Below are positions 25,166 through 37,924 of a stretch of 64,000 bases of DNA, piece after piece (position 1 is the stretch's first letter; each line of letters starts with the position of its first letter). The notes below the pieces were generated by a model, which worked only from the letters and a program-made list of their open reading frames with translations, ran no database searches and had not been told where the DNA came from. Origin of the DNA: Agelaius tricolor (taxonomy: Eukaryota > Chordata > Aves > Passeriformes > Icteridae); contig JALJCS010000001.1 in assembly GCA_023055355.1 (NCBI GenBank), positions 77,293,381 to 77,357,380 on the forward strand. Direction: 5' to 3'. A program made the translations under genes and the position numbers.

Positions 25166-26620
25166 TTATGAAGTACAGCATTCCAAACATGCAAGAATGA
25201 ACCCATCTTACAGGTAACTATTGTTCAGTTACATTAATTTTTTCTTATTCATTGACTGTCATTACCAACAAAAAGGAAAAAGTGCATTGGTTTAGAAAAT
25301 AAAGCAAAAATTTCAAAGGAAACACTGAAATCTGAAAGAATTTCAACTCTTGTTACATAAGAAAAAACATTTGTAAGATCATAAGGATGTTTATAAAGAT
25401 TACTTTTGTTAAAATAATCAAAGGAAAATTCATTCCCTTGGGCATTTTAAATGTATGTGGTAGAAATACATCCAGATGCTAACTTTTCTGGCTGACCAAG
25501 AGTGGCCTTAGAGAGGTGGTTGTGGAAATGATCCCTCACAAAACATGAGATACAAAGCTTATGTTGTTGAAAGGAGAAGCATGTAATCAGCTAAAGAATT
25601 CCTGAGAAAGACCAAGGGCAGCAGATACTGAAACCTTGAACTTCCTTACTTCAATGCATTTTTTGCATGCTTCCTGCAGAAAGGAGCAACTAAGGGAATT
25701 TATTAACTTTTAACTTAATTAGGTAGATGGCAAAAAATGTTCATTCCTGGACCAGTCTATTTAGACACTGCAACCTTCAAAAAATTGTACCTCCTCTCTA
25801 AGGACTCCAGTGGGGATTTTTTTAAGAGGCTATGTGAACTTTTTCTTCTTCTAAATATAACAGTAGAGAAATTTTAATTGAGAATTTTAGGTGCTCACTT
25901 TCATGAGAACATATCTAAGGCAACAGACAGTATGGTGTGTATATATGTGTGTAAGTTTAATTCAGATGGTCTATGGAAATCTAAAATAAACCTTTAGAAA
26001 ATAATAAAACAGTTCCTGTGAAATCTAACAGATCTTTCACACACACTATAATATATACAAGCATTCTTTTTTTTCTAGCTTTGATTCCTATTCATTGCTC
26101 TCTGATATAACCTAACTCTAACTTTCCCAAGGAGCACTGTCAAACCTATAATATAGAGTTATATTTTGTTTTGTTATGTTTTGTTTTAATTTAGTTGTCT
26201 CTTATTGTGAAATTGATAATGAAATAAAAAGGGACACTATTTTAAACTTTTCTCTTCTTAGGCTCATAAAAAACTGCCAACAGAAGCCACAGAATTCAGA
26301 TTCAGAGTTCAGACTCCCCAAAGCTACAACCATTCTTTCACATGGGTGTCTTCTGTGTCAGTCAAAAAAAAAGCTGGCAATGGAAACTCAGCGCTGGCCC
26401 TTCAGCCTGACAGGAGCCATAGGTTGTGTACAGAGCTAAGAAAGAAAACAGATTTTAAGGACCCCTTCTACAGCAAAAACAAGTTATAGGTGCAGAGCAA
26501 TCACTCTATGCTAAACCATAATCAGATTAATTTTATTCACTGGGTTGATTTAGAGTATCAACATTGCAAAGAAGGTTGAAACCAGCTCTGTTGACAGAAA
26601 GTTCTCTAGTTCTCTAACCT

Positions 26621-26646
26621 AATTCACCAGCCACTGCTGGTGAATT
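26621..26646. repeat. Perfect 11-bp hairpin with 4-nt loop
   Basis: aattcaccagc (26621-26631) and gctggtgaatt (26636-26646) are exact reverse complements around cact. Confidence 0.9.
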
Positions 26647-27838
26647 CATTGGACTACTTCCAAATAAACTAAAATGTGCTGCAATCAAGAGTAGATAAAT
26701 TACAGAAAAGGTGTCAGACTTCCTCAAAGCCAGGGCCTAGAACTCTAAGACGAAATTTATATAGAATAATTTAATTTTAACAATGGATTCTTAAAGCCAT
26801 TCACAGGTACTCTGTGTTGCTCATCTTTTGAGTTCTGAACATTATACAAAGGATAACATATAAAAGGAGGCTATCACAAGGGATGATACTAAAAACCCAC
26901 CTGCGGTAACTCCCATGTTCTCTGAACTGCTGTTAAAGGGGATTTTTTTTTTTTTGTCCACATGCTGCAGTTGTGTCACCAGTCTTGTATCCCTGATAGC
27001 GAATCCTACTATTGGCTATCAGTGTTGCAGCCCTTTTAATATTGTCATCAGCTGCATATTCAGCCTCTGAATCAATAACTTTAATCATTTTTATGGTTGT
27101 TTTTTTATTCATGTCTATTTATTATAGTACCACAATACAGGATGTTGAGGGAAGGAAATTACAAAGGACCACAGGAAAAAACAAAACCAAACAAACACAA
27201 CTAGGAAAGCTTTGAAATTAAATAATTTTTCCAAAATGCTGTCTCTGAAGAATTTTGATGCACTGGGCATTGCAGGCAATCCAATCATTTATCTAAAGGC
27301 CTTGGTAAACTTTTATGCACAATATATTTAAGTAAAGTCAAGACTAATATCATTTTGGTTACAATTTACATGCATGAGTATTTTTCTTAACCATGCAAAA
27401 TAAATCACAGATATTTACTAAAAGATAAATTAGGTTAACCAGCATAATTGAAAAATGGCTTCTGCTCCACTTTTTTCAGTCACCAAACAGTTAAGATGAC
27501 CAAACACTTATTTATTTTTAAACAAAATTACTTAGCATGTCTGAAATAACTCAGTAGACTACTCCTCTGACTAAAACCACATGCTTGTACATAATTTAAG
27601 AAATTCCTGTGTTAATCCATAGAAATTATCACAACTCTGGACCTAATTTCACAAAGGTAGGAGATGCCCAATTGATAATTTACTCATTTGCTTAACTCCT
27701 TTTTTAAAGTTAAATCTTTTGTTTTAGTCTTGGGAAAACCATTTGGCCCATCTCCTTACCAACTACTTAGGAGCAAATCTTGAGAGTATGACAGAGATTT
27801 TAATCTTCTGCTTCTATCATCATTATAACAGTATCCCT

Positions 27839-27956
27839 GGGGGGGAGGGGAGGGGAAGAAACTATTACAACAGCAATGACCAATCAAAAACCAAAAACAA
27901 AAACAACAAGAAAAAAACACAAACAAATAAACAAACAAAACAAAACAAAAACCCCA
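27839..27956 (+). repeat. G-run (quadruplex-capable) followed by A/C-rich tract
   Basis: 27839-27855 reads G7-A-G4-A-G4. Because the G7 run can supply two triplets, an intramolecular quadruplex is possible. From 27880 to 27956 the strand is nearly all A and C (AAAC and AAAAC units), giving strong strand asymmetry. The overlapping frames are translations of this tract. Confidence 0.8.
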
Positions 27957-28639
27957 GAGAAGATGTTGCATTGCAAGAATTAATCTCAGAGGTTTGGTGA
28001 AATTTGGATTACCTTTGGGCTAAGAGAACTTCTTTAACAATCCTTGGTAAAGGCTGTGTGTGAGCAAATCAGAGTGTTAGCAGCTTCAGATGAGTGTCAG
28101 AAAACACAGAATTCAAACCCTTAGATTAAAAGCCTCAGATTTAAACCCTCAGAAAGCTCTCCTAGAGGTTCACAGGAGTTTCTGTAGAAGATAGGATTTA
28201 GAAGAGGTGCATGCACATATATATACCTTGCAGTTTATATCTGTTCTGTATAGTGAAAGAATAAAATCTATTTTGATGTGCTGGAAGTCAAAAAAAGCTT
28301 CCTGCATGTGATTCATCCATCCCTGTTACATTACACAGAACTGGGTAAAAACAAGCTTTCTTCTTTTTTTCCCCAGATTGAAATGTGGCCATCAGGGGGC
28401 TAAAAGAACAGTTTTCTCTCTCTCTTTTTTTTTTCCCCAAACATTTTTTTACCCTTCTTCATTGGAAACATAATGCTGTCAGCTGTCCCTGCCATCTTCC
28501 AACTTCAAGTTTTCTCTTTCCATCTGTGTTCATACTTTTTTTAACTCTTAATCAGGTCCTGCCGTGTCTTTGTATAGGAATTCATCATCATATGGCACCA
28601 ATTCAGACCTGTAACATGAATAAAGGTTGGTATTTATCA

Positions 28640-28860
28640 TAACTGCTGTAAAGGAAGTGCCTTTAAAAGGAAAGGGAGCATGTAATTCCCTGCCATTCAC
28701 TTTCTCCTCAACCTTTCACCTTTTAATCAGTAGCCATAACCAAAGAAGATCTCACAATGGAAAGTTAATTATGAGGTCATGAAGATGAAAGCATCTGACT
28801 TGCATTTTATAAAGGTACTTTGCTTTTAAATTATCCCTGATTTACCTGCATGAAAGGAAA
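28640..28860. promoter_or_regulatory. Candidate conserved non-coding block
   Basis: Contains homeodomain-like words (gttaattatga, cttttaatcag) and a long stretch without simple repeats. This is a weak call based on texture only. Confidence 0.2.
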
Positions 28861-28864
28861 GGAA

Positions 28865-30760
28865 GTTCCCAAAGATTATTCAAAATGGACCAGACTTTCA
28901 GATGCCAGCATTTCCAAGTAAGAATGGAAATGCAATCCTGTCAAATGTCCTTTGAATATTTCTTAGGAAGGAGGTTTCCATTTACCAATATGACCTGACA
29001 CATAAATTGAAGATATGTTCATGGATATGAGGGTTTGGCGCACTCAAAGGCTCCATGGAGACTGTACTGCCCATAACTAGAAAGGTATCTAGAGTCAAAA
29101 ACTCCAGAAGTTATGTATTTGTATCTATCAGCTTTGGGAATCTGGAGTGTACTATTTAGAACTTCAGGGAAAGTGTGTTTGAAAGGCATTGTCCCATCTA
29201 TGCTCAAAATCCTAAACTTATTCTGTCTTAACATTTGCAGATGTTGAAGGCAGCAGAAACAATTCCAGAAAAAAGTAGTAGTTTGTGTGATAACATTTAG
29301 TATCCAGGAAGGTAAGATGGAAATCTTGCCATGTGTAAATAGTAATAACATGTATTCAAAATTGTCTTTTTCTACATAAGAACAAAGATGCTTTCTTCAC
29401 TTAGTGGTTAAGCACCCCAAAGACAATCAAGTAGTTAAAAAATGTTTATTTTAGAGCTATCCAAACTGAATTACCAGACTACAGAATACATGGTTTGTCC
29501 ATCTGATCTGAGCCCTGTCAACTTAAAGTGCATCCCCTTTGGGGAAGTGAGGGTTGCTGGAGAGAAAGAGTGGCTCCAGCAGACAAAGGGGGCACGAGCA
29601 CCATTGCTCACTGGCCTGTTAAGCCAGAGAGAAGCGTCAGTGCACCATGGCCAAAGCATGAGGAGGAGTGGAGGCAGGGAATAGCAAGAGGCTGCCTGGG
29701 GCCGTCACACTTTCCTGAGGAAAACAGCATGAGTGGAAAACCATCCTTTCTGCATCCAACATGCGAGCAACGGAGGGGACCTTGAGGATACAACATTTTC
29801 AATAGGCAATAGTGTCTTTTCATTGAATTTCCATAGGAGTTACTGATTAAGAAAAAGGCCATATTTCACCCTCTGATCATAAACAGTACAGTGATACCAG
29901 CTTTCTATGATGTTTTTACTGGCTGCACTGTTCCTTTCCTAATACCGCTTTAAATTATATCTACTTGGTTATTAATACTCCTTAAGTTGTTTTTGTTTCC
30001 TCTAAGGGAAGGACAAAACATTTTCTTTGGACTTTTCATGACAGTTAATGGTAGAGGATGAATGGAAACAGAGAGGTTGTGATTTAAGTTGGCAAAGTAT
30101 AAATTATATATTGCTTTTCCTGAAATAGGACTTAATTCTGAGAACTGAAATCAGCAGTTATAAGGAATTGCTGCTCTTGTAGGAGCAAGCCCAGAAATCT
30201 ACACTTGATAAAGTAGGTATTTTAGCAAGTTTTTTAACATGAGCAAGAAAATGTTTTGTGCAAAAGAAAATTTTCCTTATACTGCTATAAACCATGAGGT
30301 CAGCTGCATTATATAAAAAACAAGCACAAAGCTTAGAGTTTCATGTCTTTGGCATTTCCTTGAAATGCCTTGAAATCGTCATTTGATAGCACTACCCTTT
30401 TCTGTAAAATGCAGATGCTGAATGAATGTATGTGTTCAGAGAACTATACCTATAATGCTGCATGAGGATCATGGAAAATATGAATTAATAAAAAGAGGAA
30501 ACAACAGCACAAAGCTGGTCAAAATGTAGTTGATGCAATTTGTTTTATAATATTACTGTTCCATGAAGACATAGAATAATGAAACTCTCTTTCACTACAA
30601 TATTATCAGTTCAGCTGTGACAGGAAGCCCTCTGGATACTGTTCTCACAGGCTTCTTGTTCACATTTTCAGATAAAGGGAGTTTGTGATAGGTTTTGAAG
30701 CTAGGCATGATTCAAACCGGAATTTGCATGAATGAGCAATAGTGAGTTTATAATCTATGC
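28865..30760. other. Gene-free unique DNA
   Basis: The 29500-29790 segment is markedly less AT-rich, with overlapping frames on both strands (80-85 codons) and no recognised product. A minus frame at 29019-29351 (110 codons) is likewise unassigned. Confidence 0.55.
30351..30369. promoter_or_regulatory. 8-bp palindrome containing a STAT-type site
   Basis: ggcatttc-ctt-gaaatgcc is a perfect inverted repeat. Its centre, ttccttgaa (30356-30364), fits the STAT consensus TTCNNNGAA. Such short motifs occur by chance; function is unproven. Confidence 0.3.
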
Positions 30761-30764
30761 ATCT

Positions 30765-31260
30765 GGTAATCCATGCTCCTATTCCTCCAAACAGAAACAA
30801 GCCTCTTAAGTTCACCATGCATCTTGGATGTTTAGTAATTTAATAGGCTTAAGCTTTATTCCTTCAAGGTAATTGTGCAGATACCTTTAATAAAATACAC
30901 TCAACATGGCCAGTAAACATTCTAGATAAATGAACACAAGAAATGTTAGATGCAACTTTATTAAACTGTTAATCCTTGCTGGAAGGCTTCCTGGAGTGTT
31001 TGAGGGTAGTGTTAGTAGTGATGATAAACTAATTTGCCACGGCTCTTAGGTTCATGTTATCTTTTCTTATCAGCCTAAGGCTAGGTCAGAAAAAAAAATT
31101 GGAAACATTTGCCAGAGACAGCAAAGTGGCTAATTCAAATACCATTGCAGAGTGTCAATCCATCCATGTCTCCATGATGGTTAGTTTAATGGTCCATTTA
31201 ATTCTTCAAAGCAATTGAATTTCCACCCATATACTGATAAGGTGATACACCACAGCAGTG
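30765..31260. promoter_or_regulatory. Candidate conserved non-coding block
   Basis: About 500 bp of unique sequence with repeated AT-core homeodomain-like words (agtaatttaatagg, attaaactgttaatcc, agtttaatggtcc, catttaattctt, gcaattgaa) and few simple repeats. It is a good comparative-genomics target, but conservation is not shown here. Confidence 0.3.
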
Positions 31261-31264
31261 TTGC

Positions 31265-33190
31265 CAGAATTTATCTTGTTTATATGCAAGAGAGTCTAAT
31301 TTCTCCAATACAGATTGAGCTAAGGGCAACAAAAGGCTTGATATTTTTGCTCTTGTGTTTTCAAAGTCAAATAACCTCTAAAATTGTGGGTATTGTTGTT
31401 TTGACTTGTTTTGTTTGGTTGAATTTTTCAGTCATGAGAAGTCAGGCTCAAAACGATAAATAAATTGTGGAGTAAGACATAAATAACAACATAATGAATA
31501 ACCAGCTGTTCCTAAATTTAACCATGCGTGTTTAACTCAGTGAGAGTTCGGCAGTAACTCTCATTACCTTCCACCTGTGGGTTTACTATACCCAGGACCT
31601 CTCAGATCTTCCACTTTTTGCACTGGATTGAAAGATAAAGGATACTGAGCCTTCTGTTGTCTTCCACAGCTCCTTTCTATGCTACTTCACAAATTCTGCT
31701 CATATTCATTCCACGTCCTCATGAAGTCAGTCATTTGTTGGCTGAAGTTCCCTTGATTCTTCTACTATATTGTTTCCAGGTTGGATTCCATGAAATCAAA
31801 TAAACTTACCTGGTTAGAAACTACCAGAAAAAGAGTGAAACAAGACTTCTAGATGACATGCTTGAGTCTCTTGCCAGTTTATAGTTCCTGCACAGTCCTT
31901 TCCTTCCTGTTTGATTTGCAGCTATTATGTGTCATGATAACCTGCTTCTTATAGGCTGTAATGTTTATATCACAAATACCTTCACTTATATATATTCAAG
32001 TGCAGAACTAGATGAATATGAAAAATCTGATGACAATTTCAAAAATGTTTAGCTTATTATATTGAATGGAATTGGTGCAATTGCAATAATGGCAGCTTAA
32101 TATCTCAGAATGCAGTTTGTCTATGTGGAAAAAGACAGACTTTTCTATGTAAGACCTCTTATGTTTTAGTAAATATTTTTGTGTAAATTACCTTCAGCTC
32201 AAATATGGTTAATAAATATTGACTAAATTTTAACAATCAGCAGAAAATGATAAGATTGTGTACAATAAATTAGAAAATACTGAAGCATCTTACATATGTT
32301 GTTACATATTTTAAAATTTTTATAATGTCCAATCTAATTCACACCAGTAACATAATAGCAGTCCATGAATACAAATTACTTTTCCAGATGATGCTATACT
32401 AAGAGTAATTGCCTTATTAAAAGAGAAAAAATATTATATTGCACTCAACATTTGACAGTGTTAAAATTAAAATAGAGTTACTTTCAAGACAATATATCTG
32501 AAAACATTTAAAAAATATTTTTAATCTCTCTACTTAATAGTTGAATTATTTTTGAAATCTGCTCAGAAAGGCATATTTGACACAAAAGTGTTGGCTCACC
32601 AGAAGTTTATTTAACCTGTGACTTACTGTTTTCAATAAAAATAAAATGTCTAGCCCAGATTAAAAACATAAAAATGTACTGAAGTCCCATCATGACTGAA
32701 GTATGCTGTATATGCTTCTGAGATACTAATGAGGGTTGATAGATTTGATATGTTGATAGTTTAGGGAAAAAGGCTAGTAAAAATGTTCAGGTTTTCATAA
32801 AGGAGGTTTGATTATACTATCAATTGTCTGGTTTGCCATGGTCTTTTCCCCTTGTGGAGCATTATTTCCTGAGATTCTGGTGTTGGTTAATATTGAAAAA
32901 TAATATAATTCCAATAGAAATGAATTATTTTTCAAGACTGCTGAGAAACAGTGACTAAAATGAAAAAAAAAACAAGAATTTTGTCTTTAAATGGACTGGA
33001 ATGTTTTCAGTCATGCATTAATTTCCCTCACTTACTGCCTTGCTCCAAACTTCTGCAACTGCTTTCTTTCTCAAAAACATTATTTGAATGTTTTCCTTAA
33101 TAAAGCAAAGGCAAAAACATATCTCAAAATCCTGCTTAAACACTTCTCAAAAATTCAGAAGAGCATTCTTAAGATTAAAACTTCTTAAAC
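31265..33190. other. Gene-free AT-rich DNA
   Basis: Especially AT-rich from 31980 to 32530. No frame above 82 codons and no recognisable repeat until the CR1 element begins. Confidence 0.6.
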
Positions 33191-33192
33191 CT

Positions 33193-33772
33193 AGGAAGAG
33201 CATGGCCAGCAGGTCGAGGGAGATGGTCATGCCTGGTGATGCGGTCACATCAGGAATGCTGTGTCCAGTTCTAGGCTCCTCAGTGCAAGAGGGACATGGA
33301 ATTCCTGGAGTCCATTGGAGGGCAACAAAGAAGTTTAGGGGCTTGGAGTACTTAATTTGTGAGGCAAGGCTGAGAGAACTGGCTGTGTTTAGCCTGGAGA
33401 AGAGAAGACTGAGGGGCAACCCCATCGATCTGTGTAATTATCTAATGGTAGGGTGTCAGGAGGATGGACCAGGCTCTGCTTAGTCATGCCCAGCAACAGA
33501 ACAAGAGCCAACGGGCAGAAATTCATGTTCAGGAAGTTCCATCCAAACATTAGGATGAATATCTTTGCTGTGCAGGTGAACATGAGCTAGAACTGATTGC
33601 CCAGAGAGGCTGTGGACTCTCCCTTACTGGAGACATTCAGAAACTACCTGGACTCAATCCTGTGCCATGTGCTCTGGGATGACCCTGCTTGAGCAGGGAG
33701 GCTGAACCAGATGACTCCACTGGTGGTCCCTTCCAAGGCTAATACTGTGAAATTCTATGAAATCCTGTGATA
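33193..33772 (+). mobile_element. CR1 retrotransposon, 580-bp 3' fragment
   Basis: The best-preserved CR1 here. It covers the end of ORF2 ('gccagcaggtcgagggagat', 'gtgtccagttctaggctcct', 'tggagggcaacaaagaag', 'agcctggagaagagaagact', 'caggaagttccatccaaaca', 'ttgcccagagaggctgtgga') and then the 3' UTR ('gtgccatgtgctctggg', 'accctgcttgagcagggagg', 'ccagatgactccactggtgg', 'tcccttccaaggc'), ending with the tail 'aaattctatgaaatcctgtg'. Stops and a deletion of about 20 bp near 33230 break the reading frame, so it is a dead 5'-truncated copy. The 131-codon plus frame and the 92-codon minus frame at 33088-33483 are by-products of it. Confidence 0.95.
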
Positions 33773-34361
33773 TTAATATTAGGAATCTGAATTATATAAA
33801 TATTTGGGTGAATATATGTATATATAACATTCTAGAATAAAGTAATTATTATAGATGAGACACTTATAAAAAAAGGTAAAGTTAATTTTAAACTAATGAG
33901 ATCTAGATTTGGATCTGCTTTCTGTGTCTTCATCAAAATTTTTGTGTTAGAATTAATAAGTGATTAATATTAAATAAGAAGAGGAAATTGAACAGAGGAA
34001 AATATCAGCTTTAGGACTTATGAATTGTTTTCACTTTTGTGCTTTAATCAAAGGACGTTTTCTTACCTAGATGGTCATATTGGCAATTTTCTTTTGTAAA
34101 GATAATGCTCTGACTTAGAATAGTCTCATCTTAAATTTAGCATTAAGTAGAAGAACTAGTCTGGGTGATACCCCATTATTTTCTTATTTTATGAGGACAG
34201 CCAGGGAAATTTTGTGGAACTCCTCATGCCTTATAGAAGACACACTGAAAACAATAAGGGAAAATGAAAGAAGGAACACTGCAGTGATTTTTTTTTAATT
34301 TTTTAACATGGGTGTTAGTCAAAAGGGAAGTATCATTAGATTCCTTATTTCTCACACTGGA

Positions 34362-34399
34362 GCTTTCAATCAGAAGCTGTACTTTCAATCAGAAGCTGG
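34362..34399 (+). repeat. 19-bp tandem duplication (two copies)
   Basis: 'ctttcaatcagaagctg' occurs twice in direct succession (34363 and 34382). The two 19-bp units differ only at their first and last bases. Confidence 0.9.
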
Positions 34400-35714
34400 T
34401 ACTTTGAAAAATAAGCTGCAAAAGCATGGGAATCTTACATTATTTAGGACTTAAACTTGTTTTCATGCTCAAGTGTACAAATTGCTGGACTGCAATCGGT
34501 GCAAGTTTCAAAAGAATAATCTAGTCCTGGTTGCAAAACTTTTCTGCCTACACAGAAAATGTGGTCTAAAGACCACACTGTATCAAGGCCTGTCTTTTTG
34601 GAATGTTTTCCCAGCTCCCTGAAAGGAGTTTGGCAGGAATCTCTTGATGAAGTCCTCAGGACTGTGCTGCACAAGAAGTCAGATGAGATGGTCTTAACAG
34701 TCCTGATGGTTTCAATTTGGAAGCATGTTAGATCTAAGTCTTCTTAGAGAATATTGACTTTGGGACAGAAAATCAAAAACCTCACTGTCCTCGCTGCCCA
34801 CTTTCCTTAGCACTTAAGCTCAACTCACTTTCAGAGAAGGTTTGATGCTTTGGGGGAAAAAATGTTCATCCTTAGTTTACTTGTGATGTAAATACACTTT
34901 GCAAATAGAGAAATTAAGACCTTATTTTGGGAGGTTCTCTACCCAATGTTAATGAGTGAAATGAATGCAAAGCTTCTCAGAACTCAATAGGGAATAGCTC
35001 CTGCATTAAACAAATACTGTGGATAACAGGGAACGAACACTCTTAATGTGCTACAACAACAGGAGAGCTAGAGACTTACCCACATTTCATTGTAGAGTCT
35101 CCATCAGGATTAGAGAACTTTGTTCCTTTAATTAATACAAGGCAAAACTTTTACTCCATGGCTTCTCATCCTCTTCTGTCCTTTTTCATTTCTTTTTAAC
35201 ATTAGTTCTTTAACAAATCCTTCTTTTCAGAGACCAAAAGCTGATATGTTCTGGGGAAATGCCAGCAAGATGTTAGAGATTGGCATAACTAGCTACTGTC
35301 ATTCTATCAAGACAATAGGATTTGAGCGAAAGGGGTAGAGTTCTCCATGCAGAATTTAGCTGCTTAATCCTCTCTTGTGGGCTGGCACAAAATCAACAAA
35401 AGAAAGAAACCAAATTACCCAGCTCTGCTTTGGCAGATTTAGCCACTGTCAGCAGGCCAGAAGTTAATTCCCTCATATTCTTGTTTGCCACCAACTACGG
35501 CAGGCCTTGCTGAGCCAGCTTTCCTGTGTAAATCTGTCAGCTGAAATGATGCACAGCATGAAGAAGGAGAGAAAGGACATGCAAAGAGTGTGGTCCTTTT
35601 GCCAAATCAAGTCCCCAGAAGTCAGGGGCTGGCACTGAAACTGCCTCCTTGCCTCCATCCTGAGTGACATTTTTGACACAAGATGAGAAAGATTTATAGT
35701 TTCTTAAGCCACCA

Positions 35715-35723
<9 letters not shown>

Positions 35724-35763
<40 letters not shown>
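35724..35763 (+). repeat. Perfect (CA)20 microsatellite
   Basis: Forty uninterrupted bases of CA, preceded by five TC units (35715-35724). The longest pure dinucleotide repeat in the window and the one most likely to vary in length between individuals. Confidence 0.98.
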
Positions 35764-35765
<2 letters not shown>

Positions 35766-37089
35766 CACACACTTCCTTGCTAATAAGTAGGGATTGCTGT
35801 TGCATGTGAGGCTGTTTCTCTTCTGGCACTCAGAACAAGCTTCCAGCTGCTTAGCATCTTTCTGAGACTCAACAGTGTGTAGGGTATGATATGTTAATAA
35901 TGAGGACTACACAGTCATCAAGGCCAGTAAAATTGCAGTGAGGGTAGGAAATGCATCATCAGTTTGCTCTGTCACAAATACTGAGTAGTCACAGCATATG
36001 GTGCCTTTTATTGTGTGCCCAAATCAAGCTCTTGGGTGGATAATGTGACACAGGGGAATCAGGCTGTTGTGTGTCATTCATTATTCTTCTACTCCCTTAG
36101 AAATCAAGTAGGAACATTACTGAGAGATAAGTTAGGTGCAAAATATTTGCAGCAACATGCAAAACATCTCAATTCATGCATCTTTTGTCTTCTCATTATA
36201 AACCCCAAAATAAGGAACACTTAGTGAAAGTTTTTACTTATGGATGTTTCTTTTAAAGCAAAGAAAATCTTGAAAGTTGGAAAATGAAGAAGAGAAATAT
36301 AGTCTCCTTAAGAGTGAAGGAGTACATATCTTTCTTTAAAGGCAATGGTTTTCACATGGAAATCACAAATGTCCGGGGATTTCATAAGTTGTCAGTGCAA
36401 AAATGGACGTTTCCTTTAAGCACTTAATGAAACATGTTTGACAGGATGACCAATCCTGCAAAAATGTTGATCTCTGTGTGAATTTCTCAGCTAAATTATG
36501 TGTTAACAGTTCTAATTGACTTTCTTCTTGTACTGGAAACATTTTTCACTAATATTAGACCAGTATATGCTGTGTGTGATGGACTAAGATAACAGTGTAT
36601 ACTGGTAATGCAAGCAGTGTAATTACCTGAGTTGTTCCTAAATTCTGATAATTTGTGTTTCAGATTATATAAGTGTAAAATGATTGTGCAGTACAATTAG
36701 AAAGATCTTTTTATTTTTGCCTATGTTGAGATAAATCTTTAGACATTCATCACAGACATATTTATTGATTGTAATAATTGCATAAAATGAAAGGATAGAT
36801 GAAATATTGTTCTCCTAATATCTGAATTCCTTTCTTGACATAAGCCAGCTATTTCTGACTATTATATCACCTTATGCAAGTGCCAGACTTTGCAATTATG
36901 GCTACTGAACCTAAACATTAATGAGCAATTTCCTACTATTCATGTATGCCAAATCTTGACACAATCAATGGAGAAAACTTGCTGCAATTTCTAAATTAAA
37001 TGGGCAGAAAACTAGAACAAAAACAGCCTCTTGTCTATTTTATTTCTAGCTCTAATCCAAGACAGATGTTCATGTTATTAAAAAACACC

Positions 37090-37420
37090 ATGGAAATGTT
37101 GAACAGAGAATTGCAAACATTCTCTAGCAGGTTGACCTGGGTAAAACTGGATGGCAGCATGCTACCTAGGAGAGACAAGTGCAAGATGACTTACAGAGAA
37201 ATAATCAACTGCATAAATACAGGTTAGGGAATAGCTGATGGATGGGGTTCCAGTTCTGCAGAAAATAATGCAATTTATCTCTTGTTATGACATATTTTTT
37301 GTAATAGTTTTTCAGCACCAAAAAATGGATCTTGGAGGCAGTGTAAAGGGGAAGGAGGCAAGATCCAACTTTGGTCTCAGTTCTAAATGTAAGTATTTCA
37401 TTGAAACACCTGACCCAGAA
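37090..37420 (+). mobile_element. Old, degenerate CR1 ORF2 fragment
   Basis: 'agacaagtgcaagatgactt', 'gaaataatcaactgcataaa', 'tacaggttagggaatagctg' and 'gttctgcagaaaataatg' follow the C-terminal ORF2 region of an old CR1 lineage. The part after about 37320 ('ggaggcaagatccaactttg') continues it less clearly. The 75-codon frame at 37000-37227 partly reflects this relic. The 3' end is not recognisable. Confidence 0.6.
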
Positions 37421-37821
37421 GTGAAATAACTGTGTACTTGCTCTGTAGCGAATGGAGAGAAATTGGCACGTCTAGAATAGAAGACATCTTGATAAAACTT
37501 TGGAAATCTTTCCTAACTGTCTCAATGAAGTGCTTAAATTTGCATGGAACAGGTCCAGGTCTAAGTATCTATGGAAACTGAGTTTTAGAAATCCTATTGC
37601 TTTGTTAGTTATCTAAGTGACTTAGGTGAATATTTGGAACATGCTTTGAGCTCCCATGCAAGCATTCCATCAAAACTCCTGAGGTCCCATAGAGGAGACA
37701 ACAGGCATTTTCAAGACATTGGATGTGTGTGTGTCATGTCTATGAATGCAAAGAGGTTTCAGTGATGCAAGAGGATAAACCAACTCATGAATTAAAATTT
37801 ATAAGGTTCCAATTATACATT

Positions 37822-37920
37822 AGGGACATGGTTTAGTGGTGGTTTTGGCAGTTCTAAGTTAGCACTTGGACTCAATGATCTTAGAGGTATTTTCCAACTT
37901 AAATTACTCATTCTATGATT
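37822..37920 (+). mobile_element. CR1 retrotransposon 3' end fragment
   Basis: 'gggacatggtttagtggtgg', 'ttttggcagttctaagttag', 'ggactcaatgatcttagagg' and 'tattttccaac', ending in 'attctatgatt', form the 3' terminus of the same CR1 branch as the copy at 4480-4537. About 100 bp, non-coding. Confidence 0.9.
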
Positions 37921-37924
37921 CAAA

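Larger units (their letters stand above)
25170..28635. other. Gene-free AT-rich DNA
   Basis: A TTTTG-rich stretch lies at 26164-26190 and T runs near 26942. Frames of 60-87 codons match nothing. Two small structures are listed separately: an 11-bp hairpin and a G-run followed by an A/C tract. Confidence 0.6.
33775..37085. other. Gene-free AT-rich DNA
   Basis: Apart from the tandem duplication and CA microsatellite listed separately, nothing was assigned. Frames at 34444-34747 on both strands and at 35322-35679 are short and unrecognised. Confidence 0.6.

Noticed and set aside
33088..33483. 131-codon plus frame as a host protein
   Set aside because: Most of it reads through a CR1 fragment (33193-33772) with disrupted frame.
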